Source: an uncultured Burkholderiales Genera incertae sedis bacterium
Lineage (GTDB): Bacteria; Pseudomonadota; Gammaproteobacteria; Burkholderiales; Eutrophovitaceae
DNA length: 10,587 bases
Assembly: GCA_905479505.1 (NCBI GenBank)
Contig: CAJQMS010000076.1
Location: 1-10,587 of the forward strand
Direction: 5' to 3'
Numbering within the stretch: the stretch's first letter is position 1; each line of letters begins with the position of its first letter. The position numbers and the translations under genes are program-made. Positions 5,976-10,587 of this stretch are shown here, in pieces. The notes under the pieces are model-generated. The model was not told the DNA's origin and made no database searches. It saw nothing but the letters and a program-made list of their open reading frames with translations.

Positions 5976-6890
5976 ATGGAAGATTTAACCAAGAAAACAT
6001 GGCTTGAAGCGGCGCTTAACGGTCCTTGGACTCAAAATAGGCAGCCAGGCATTCCGGTGCGCGTTGAAGAAATTGTCCAGCAGGGTATTGATTGCGTCAA
6101 CGCAGGAGCGGCTATCGTCCATGTGCACGCTTACGACGAGGATACCGGTCAGCAAAACGATGATGTGGACGTCTACAAGAGAATAATTGACGGTATCCGA
6201 TCAAAGGTAGACGCTGTAGTGTATCCAACAGTTTCCTTACCTGGGATGAATCCAAATGTGGATCGAAGCTCTGTCAAGGAGAGGTTTGCTCACATTGAGT
6301 CCTTAGCGAAGGATGGATTTTTAGAGTGGACGGTTCTCGACCCAGGGTCCTCTAATTTTGCTCACTACGATGATTTGAAAGAGGACAAACTTGGGTATGT
6401 TCACACAAACCCTGAGTCCGACATACGACATGGTTTACGTATTGCACGAGAATATGGATTGCATCCAAGCTTTGCAGTTTATGAGCCCGGTTTCGCGCGG
6501 TTGGGGGCGACTTTGCATTGGCGTGAGGCAACGCCTGATCCCATTTATCGGTTGATGTTTAGCTCCGGTTTTACATTCGGTTTTCCGCCAGAGGACTATG
6601 CGATGACCGCATATTTGAATTTGTTGGATCAAGTTGCTCCGGGGTGTAATTGGATGGTGTCTGGCTTGGATGTGAATGTTATTCCACTCATTCCACGGAT
6701 AGTCATGGAGGGTGGTCACGTTCGTGTCGGATTACAAGATGCGCCGTTTGGATCAGAGAAAACTAATTGTGAACTCGTTGAAGAGGCTGCTAACGCGATA
6801 GAGCTGTCAGGTGGAGATTTAGCTAAAGCCGGGGAAGTGCGATTGGCAGCATCTAGCGACAAACTCGAGGCTATGTCCTCAGGTATCTGA
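5976..6890 (+). CDS. BKACE family (DUF849) beta-keto acid cleavage enzyme
   Basis: TIM-barrel enzyme; characterised members condense a beta-keto acid with acetyl-CoA and release acetoacetate and a new acyl-CoA, as in Kce of lysine fermentation. Seen: E11 in LEAALNGPWT near the N-terminus; zinc ligands H49 and H51 in AAIVHVHAYDE; YPTVSLPG (83-90) on the following strand; and the C-terminal GGHVRVGLQDAPFG with R250 and D255 matching Kce R226 and D231. The position of the third zinc ligand of Kce (E230) is Q254 here, an unusual change. Length of 304 residues is normal (about 280-310). A weak purine-rich site precedes the ATG. It lies 19 bases after the FAH gene and about 40 before the PdxA-like gene, so one transcript is likely. 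The specificity residues do not let me name the substrate. Confidence 0.88.
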   Translation: MEDLTKKTWLEAALNGPWTQNRQPGIPVRVEEIVQQGIDCVNAGAAIVHVHAYDEDTGQQNDDVDVYKRIIDGIRSKVDAVVYPTVSLPGMNPNVDRSSVKERFAHIESLAKDGFLEWTVLDPGSSNFAHYDDLKEDKLGYVHTNPESDIRHGLRIAREYGLHPSFAVYEPGFARLGATLHWREATPDPIYRLMFSSGFTFGFPPEDYAMTAYLNLLDQVAPGCNWMVSGLDVNVIPLIPRIVMEGGHVRVGLQDAPFGSEKTNCELVEEAANAIELSGGDLAKAGEVRLAASSDKLEAMSSGI

Positions 6891-6931
6891 AATTGATGCT
6901 CAAAAGTCACAGGTCATAAAGGAGTTTGAGT

Positions 6932-7912
6932 TTGTCGCCAAAACGTGTCGGAATTACGATGGGAGATCCGTCTGGGATCGGGCCAGAGATCATCGTGAGA
7001 ACATTAAATGAGATGCAACCCGAAAAAAGATCGCAAAATATTGTGATTGGTAACATCAAGTTCCTTGAGCGCGCGAACGATATGGTTGGGTCGGACTTGG
7101 AATTCTGTGATTCTTTATCTGTCGATCCGGGCGTTGTTCCTGTGGTTCATATTGAGACGATTGGCGCCGATTCCATCAAAGATGGCGTAGTTAACGCCGG
7201 TTCTGGAGAGGCCGTATATCGTTATGTAAGAGAAGCCTCATCTTTAATATCAGACGACAAGATTGCTGCGATAGTAACTGCACCATTAAGTAAATCCGCA
7301 ATGCACATGGCCGGTCACAAATATGATGGGCATACGGAGTTATTGGCAGAGTTAACCGGTGCACCTGCGACTTATATGCTTCTCGCCGGCCCCCGGCTCA
7401 GTGCAATCCACGTCACCACTCATACCTCACTCGCTAATGCAGCTGTCGACCCCACCATACGCCGAGTGCTGGATACCATTCGTATCGGGAACCAGCACTT
7501 TAAAGACGTAGGTTATGCCAGTCCAAGACTTGCTGTCGCAGGCCTTAATCCACACTGTGGAGAAGGAGGGCTGTTTGGAGATGAGGAAGCTAAACGGCTA
7601 ATTCCCGCGGTGGCGCAGGCGAAGGCGGAGGGTATCAATGTTGAGGGTCCCATATCCGGAGATACTGTGTTTTATCGGGCTCTAAACGGGGAGTTCGATT
7701 TGGTTGTTGCTCAGTATCATGATCAAGGCCATATTCCTACGAAACTCATAGGATTTAACGAAACCGTTAATGTCAGTTTAGGATTGCCAATTTGTCGTAC
7801 TTCGGTCGATCATGGAACGGCTTTTGATATTGCTTGGAAGGGGATAGCGGACCACACCAATATGACCGCCGCTATTGCTTACGCCCACAAGATTTTAAAA
7901 ATTAATGATTAA
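6932..7912 (+). CDS. PdxA-family NAD-dependent dehydrogenase (PdxA2/TphB-like)
   Basis: Metal- and NAD-dependent oxidative enzyme of the PdxA family. True PdxA oxidises 4-phosphohydroxy-threonine for vitamin B6; relatives act on erythronate/threonate phosphates (PdxA2) or aromatic diols (TphB). I place the start at TTG 6932: AAGGAG lies seven bases upstream, whereas another TTG at 6926 sits almost on that site. This gives 326 residues, the usual length. Seen: GDPSGIGPE (11-19), DGHTE with H134, and metal ligands H164 (VTTHTSL), H208 (GLNPHCGEGG) and H263 (YHDQGHIPTK), which match E. coli PdxA 166, 211 and 266, plus RTSVDHGTAFDIA near the end. QGHIP after the last ligand differs from QGLP of housekeeping PdxA and, from memory, resembles catabolic paralogues. 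Placement beside FAH and BKACE rather than ksgA or surA also argues for a catabolic role. Confidence 0.88.
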   Translation: MSPKRVGITMGDPSGIGPEIIVRTLNEMQPEKRSQNIVIGNIKFLERANDMVGSDLEFCDSLSVDPGVVPVVHIETIGADSIKDGVVNAGSGEAVYRYVREASSLISDDKIAAIVTAPLSKSAMHMAGHKYDGHTELLAELTGAPATYMLLAGPRLSAIHVTTHTSLANAAVDPTIRRVLDTIRIGNQHFKDVGYASPRLAVAGLNPHCGEGGLFGDEEAKRLIPAVAQAKAEGINVEGPISGDTVFYRALNGEFDLVVAQYHDQGHIPTKLIGFNETVNVSLGLPICRTSVDHGTAFDIAWKGIADHTNMTAAIAYAHKILKIND

Positions 7913-7938
7913 TTAAAAAATATTTAAGTTAGCATTCC

Positions 7939-7972
7939 GGTTTATCGAAATCAGCTCTTTAAACCTGTTTTT
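7939..7972 (+). terminator. Candidate terminator of the FAH-BKACE-PdxA operon
   Basis: GGTTTA (7939-7944) pairs with TAAACC (7960-7965) across a 15-base loop, followed after two bases by five T (7968-7972). It lies 27 bases past the PdxA-like stop. The long loop and short stem lower confidence, but position and T run fit. Confidence 0.42.
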
Positions 7973-7990
7973 AATTTGATGTCAGAGTGA

Positions 7991-8053
7991 AGTATTTCGT
8001 AATGAGATACTGAGGCGAAAGTTGCCTTTAGCCTCATGACTCATTCGGGTGAG
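7991..8053 (+). ncRNA. Three consecutive hairpins, possible structured RNA
   Basis: Hairpin 1: AGTATTTC (7991-7998) with GAGATACT (8004-8011), loop GTAAT, one G-U pair. Hairpin 2: TGAGGC (8011-8016) with GCCTCA (8031-8036), then a G-A mismatch, then AAAG with CTTT and a TTGC loop, ten pairs in all. Hairpin 3: CTCAT (8040-8044) with GTGAG (8049-8053), loop TCGG. They are packed almost end to end between the operon terminator and the promoter-like TATAAT at 8080. No known RNA family was recognised; the strand is assigned by neighbours only. Confidence 0.35.
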
Positions 8054-8079
8054 AGAAGTATAAAAAATACCAGGTAGTT

Positions 8080-8085
8080 TATAAT
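8080..8085 (+). promoter_or_regulatory. Consensus -10 box upstream of the exported-protein pair
   Basis: A perfect TATAAT lies about 50 bases before the proposed TTG start at 8135, placing a transcript start near 8092. No convincing TTGACA is found at 16-18 bases upstream, so an activator or an alternative -35 would be needed. Confidence 0.4.
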
Positions 8086-8134
8086 TTCACTTCGAGGTAA
8101 ACATCGTAGTCTTGTCATGACTGAGGAGCCAAAA

Positions 8135-8539
8135 TTGAAAGTCATTACGTTCATCATCGCCATTTTGATTGTGACAGCATCGCCTGTGACTTTTGCGGAA
8201 AAGCCCGAAATACTCAAATACCGCGGTGTTCAGTATGTCTCGGGCGGCATGAATGAGTTAGAGCGCACACAAATGGATAATTTGGCGTCCCGGTTTCCGA
8301 TGCATCTGGTGCTCACCTCTGCGGTGGAGGAAGGCCCGATATCCGGTGTTCTGGTAACCGTGAAGGACCTATCTGGGGACATCGTATTAGAGCAAGAGTC
8401 TCGTGGCCCTCTATTTTTTGTAGAGGTTGTCGGCGGTCGATACACCGTCCAAGCAACTTACAATGGACAAACCCTGACTGAAACCAAAGATTTAACCGGC
8501 AGACGTTATTTGAGGCTGCGTTTTAAATTTACGCAATAA
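8135..8539 (+). CDS. Exported carboxypeptidase-regulatory-like (beta-sandwich) protein
   Basis: Probable periplasmic protein of 134 residues. I place the start at TTG 8135, because GAGGAG lies six bases upstream and the product then begins exactly with a signal peptide (MKVITFIIAILIVTASPVTFA|EKP). An ATG 18 bases earlier has no ribosome site and would itself contain that GAGGAG. The mature part has a conserved-looking block YVSGGMNELERTQMD, then ISGVLVTVKDLSGDIVLEQ and GPLFFVEVVGGRYTVQATYNGQTLTETKDL. The last parts have the layout of CarboxypepD_reg/CNA-B-like beta-sandwich domains (PPGxYTVxAxYxGxT pattern), found in many short proteobacterial exported proteins annotated only by that domain. 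No catalytic residues are seen. It is followed 40 bases later by a second exported protein, probably in one transcript. The function is unknown. Confidence 0.7.
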   Translation: MKVITFIIAILIVTASPVTFAEKPEILKYRGVQYVSGGMNELERTQMDNLASRFPMHLVLTSAVEEGPISGVLVTVKDLSGDIVLEQESRGPLFFVEVVGGRYTVQATYNGQTLTETKDLTGRRYLRLRFKFTQ

Positions 8540-8550
8540 CCTCAGTTATT
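8535..8550 (+). other. Small hairpin across a stop codon
   Basis: AATAAC (8535-8540) pairs perfectly with GTTATT (8545-8550) around a CTCA loop, covering the TAA stop of the preceding gene. AT-rich, with no T run, so termination is unlikely; it may be an intercistronic mRNA element. Confidence 0.25.
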
Positions 8551-8579
8551 GACAGACTAAATTATAGAAGGAGTGAAGT

Positions 8580-9083
8580 ATGAGGAGTGTTCGTCTACCT
8601 GGGCAGCAAATTTTGTTAGCCCTTTTATTAGTTTGCCTCGGTGCTCAAGCTTGGGCAGGAGGCTCAGCTCGCAGGGAGCAAATGGTAGCTGACTACACCC
8701 ATTGTGATTGGACTGACGAAATGGGACAGCAGTTATATCAATGCATACAAGATAACAATGGATTCAGTACCTTGTGGTGTTTCAATACAACGATTGAGGA
8801 GAGTTGTGATAAAAATTTCGCTGCTAAGACTAACTTGGATTCGACGATCGCTCAAAACGATACGGGTCAGGAGAATGACTTAGACAATGCCGCGACAACG
8901 GATCAAGGGGTTTACGACCAGGCGATGGATAGAGAGTACAAGATGTACCAGTTCAGGGATTGTCCTTACACTCATGAGATGGGCGAACATACGATGGAGT
9001 GTATCAAGGAATTCGATGGGTTTAATGCTCACGGCTGCTTTCAAGATTCAGTGAAACTATTTTGTCCGCAGGAGGATAATTAG
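8580..9083 (+). CDS. Exported disulfide-rich protein with a duplicated four-Cys domain
   Basis: I do not recognise this 167-residue protein. It has a good ribosome site (AAGGAG, seven bases before ATG) and a signal peptide ending near AQAWA|GGS. The mature part is two copies of one motif, residues 42-76 and 128-162, each with exactly C-x12-C-x11-C-x8-C: C42, C55, C67, C76 and C128, C141, C153, C162. Shared positions besides Cys include T-x-E-M-G after the first Cys, CI, GF and CF. The copies are joined by an acidic, Asn/Thr/Asp-rich linker (77-120) that is probably flexible. Eight evenly placed cysteines in an exported protein suggest two small helical, disulfide-bonded domains; haem or metal binding is not suggested, as there is no CxxCH. 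It follows the beta-sandwich protein gene by 40 bases. A binding or structural role in the periplasm or outside is inference. Confidence 0.72.
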   Translation: MRSVRLPGQQILLALLLVCLGAQAWAGGSARREQMVADYTHCDWTDEMGQQLYQCIQDNNGFSTLWCFNTTIEESCDKNFAAKTNLDSTIAQNDTGQENDLDNAATTDQGVYDQAMDREYKMYQFRDCPYTHEMGEHTMECIKEFDGFNAHGCFQDSVKLFCPQEDN

Positions 9084-9118
9084 TATGCAGCTGAGAAGGC
9101 TGACCTGTCTGAGATGAC

Positions 9119-9610
9119 TTAACTTCTTATCTGCTTAAAAAGACTTGATTCTCGGCTATAGAAGCCCTCGGTATGAAAGGTTTCTGGAAAACCAAAATGT
9201 TCATAATCGAGGTGGTGACACAGCTCGTGGAGGAGTGTCCTTAAAAAGCTCTTAAAAGCGACAACTTTTTTGTGCTTAGCTGTCCGCATCCAAACCTGAA
9301 TTTTCGCGGGTTGACCGTCATCTTCAGGCAAATACAGTCCATGCAACTCACCCCAGTCATCAGACGGTCTGACGCTAAGCACTTGTACTTTTAATCGAGG
9401 TGATTTGATTTGCCGGACGATTTCGTCAGCTAGTAATTGGCACCTGGCTTCGATTTGGGTTAAATCTTCTTTTTTTAAAAAGCTCTCAAGCTCGTCAGTG
9501 ATTTTGCTTAACTGAGTGACATCTCGAAGGGTTAATCTTTTAATGTCATCACTTTGGCGGTAAATACTCTGTTGTCGTGATGTCAGACGGTTATAAAAAT
9601 TGAAAACCAC
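9119..9610 (-). CDS. HExxH zinc metallopeptidase-like protein, small
   Basis: Likely cytoplasmic (no signal peptide) putative metalloprotein of 163 residues. I place the start at GTG 9610: AAGGTGA lies six to seven bases upstream. An in-frame GTG three codons earlier overlaps that site and has no spacing. Residues 128-132 are HELCH in FLRTLLHELCHHLDYE, a clear zinc-binding helix; PETFHTEGFYSRESSL follows and may supply the third ligand (H146 or a nearby Glu). The N-terminal half is helical and charged, followed by LSVRPSDDWGELHGLY and a short beta stretch (AKIQVWMR). The layout recalls SprT/WSS-type or M48-like minimal peptidases, but the N-terminal half does not match SprT and the zinc-ribbon part of SprT is absent. 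It lies downstream of the DUF482 gene with 41 bases between, probably co-transcribed. Peptidase activity is predicted only from the motif. Confidence 0.72.
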   Translation of the reverse strand: MVFNFYNRLTSRQQSIYRQSDDIKRLTLRDVTQLSKITDELESFLKKEDLTQIEARCQLLADEIVRQIKSPRLKVQVLSVRPSDDWGELHGLYLPEDDGQPAKIQVWMRTAKHKKVVAFKSFLRTLLHELCHHLDYEHFGFPETFHTEGFYSRESSLFKQIRS

Positions 9611-9651
9611 GGATGTCACCTTTGTTAATTAATCCTGGAAACTTTAGATTA

Positions 9652-10587
9652 CTACACGCGTTTGAATGGTGTGCGAATAGTTAAATCGTCGCGGTAATCA
9701 TTAACTGCATTACCCTCCCGATCTAGGAAGTTTTCAACTGCGTCTGAAAATTGTGGATGTGCTAACCAATGAGCGGAATCTGTTGCCGCCACTTCCAATC
9801 CGCGAGACAATTTGTGCTCTCCTTGAGCGCCTCCCTCAAACCTTGAGTACTTATTAGCGATTGCATACTCGATGGCTTGATAGTAACAAGTCTCAAAATG
9901 CAGCCCTGGAATGTAGGTTTTTGCACCCCAGTAGCGTCCTAAAATAGTATCGTTACTGAGTATATTCAACGCAGCTGCAATTCTTTGTCCAGACTGATGA
10001 GCAATGACTAATAATATTTTTCTGCCGATTTTTCTTTTCAGCTCTAAAAAAAAATCTAAGCTGAGATAGGGGTTAGAACCTCGTATTGCGTACGTATGTT
10101 GGTAACAATCATAAAAGAATTCCCAATCCACATCGCTTGCTTCATCCCCAGACATAACATTGAACTGCAGATTATTTTCAATAAGCTTTTTTCGTTCCTG
10201 TTTTATTTTTTTTCTTTTGACGGACTTCATGGTCGACAAGAAGTGGTCAAAACTCTCATAGTCTTGATTGCACCAGTGAAACTGAATAGATTTACGATGC
10301 AGACATCCGGCTTGTTCCCAAATTTTCAAGTCATTCGGTTCGGGGTATAAGCTGTGGAAGGACGAGAATGCATTATCTTTAGCGAATGAAAGCGTCGCCG
10401 CCGCCAGTTCCTGTTTGATCCCTTGGTTGGAGGCTAGCAATCTAGGTCCAGTGGTGGGTGTAAACGGGATCGCAGAAACGAGCTTTGGATAATAGTCTAG
10501 GCCTGACCGATGATACGCATCCGCCCAGGCCCAATCAAAGATATACTCTCCGTATGAATGAGTCTTGATATAGAGAGGAACGGCGCC
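9652..10587 (-). CDS. DUF482 GNAT-like (FemAB-related) protein, 5' end outside window
   Basis: The frame is open to the right edge, so the N-terminus is missing; 311 residues are visible, about three quarters of the usual 370-400. At the edge the translation reads GAVPLYIKTHSYGEY, then FDWAWADAYHRSGLDYYPK and AIPFTPTTGPR, all hallmarks of DUF482, a family with two GNAT-like halves related to FemAB aminoacyltransferases and often labelled 'peptidoglycan biosynthesis/recognition'. Further signatures are FHWCNQDYESFDHFL, SVKRKKIKQERKK, NPYLSLDFF and the C-terminal FEGGAQGEHKLSRGL followed by WLAHPQF. No membrane segment or signal is visible, so it is probably cytoplasmic. Its substrate has not been firmly established in the family as far as I know. 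It is the upstream gene of a minus-strand pair with the HExxH protein. Confidence 0.9.
   Translation of the reverse strand, partial: GAVPLYIKTHSYGEYIFDWAWADAYHRSGLDYYPKLVSAIPFTPTTGPRLLASNQGIKQELAAATLSFAKDNAFSSFHSLYPEPNDLKIWEQAGCLHRKSIQFHWCNQDYESFDHFLSTMKSVKRKKIKQERKKLIENNLQFNVMSGDEASDVDWEFFYDCYQHTYAIRGSNPYLSLDFFLELKRKIGRKILLVIAHQSGQRIAAALNILSNDTILGRYWGAKTYIPGLHFETCYYQAIEYAIANKYSRFEGGAQGEHKLSRGLEVAATDSAHWLAHPQFSDAVENFLDREGNAVNDYRDDLTIRTPFKRV

Noticed and set aside
9088..9102. CAGC/GCTG inverted repeat between convergent genes
   Set aside because: Only four pairs and no T run on either strand.

Overview
The window looks like a chromosomal segment of a Gram-negative, aerobic, probably marine or freshwater proteobacterium, most likely a gammaproteobacterium. 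Reasons: Sec-type signal peptides, a periplasmic PQQ alcohol dehydrogenase with its own cytochrome c, a high-affinity ammonium transporter, and Proteobacteria-type DUF482 and zinc-ribbon NUDIX proteins. Base composition is moderate (mid-40s % GC by eye). There is no tRNA, rRNA, IS element, integrase, phage gene or CRISPR array. The taxonomic placement is inference.

Left part (1-2064): the 3' part of an Amt ammonium transporter (+), a convergent zinc-ribbon NUDIX hydrolase (-), and a small exported protein of unknown function (+).

PQQ module (2113-4420, minus strand): a 587-residue PQQ-dependent alcohol dehydrogenase carrying the Asp-x-Asp signature of lanthanide-type enzymes, then a strong intrinsic terminator, then a small class I-like cytochrome c that probably takes its electrons. 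The dehydrogenase lacks the classical vicinal Cys pair and has a Cys-Cys pair beside a predicted metal-ligand Glu instead.

A 433-base gene-free stretch (4421-4853) separates this from a rightward stand-alone [2Fe-2S] ferredoxin. It holds a perfect 15-bp palindrome over the -35 position of a TATAAT box, a 14-codon ORF with a good Shine-Dalgarno, overlapping hairpins, and AT-rich tandem repeats running into the ferredoxin start.

Catabolic operon (5261-7912, plus): an FAH-family hydrolase, a BKACE/DUF849 beta-keto acid cleavage enzyme and a PdxA-like dehydrogenase, tightly spaced and ended by a candidate terminator. Together they suggest oxidation of a hydroxy-acid to a beta-keto acid, acetyl-CoA-dependent cleavage, and C-C hydrolysis or decarboxylation. 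The substrate is unknown, and the BKACE has Gln where a zinc-ligand Glu is expected.

Right part (7913-10587): an intergenic run of hairpins, two co-directional exported proteins (one with a beta-sandwich carboxypeptidase-regulatory-like fold, one with an exactly duplicated four-Cys motif), then on the minus strand a DUF482 GNAT-like protein (5' end outside the window) followed by a small HExxH metallopeptidase-like protein. Several starts were moved to TTG or GTG codons that have a proper Shine-Dalgarno.
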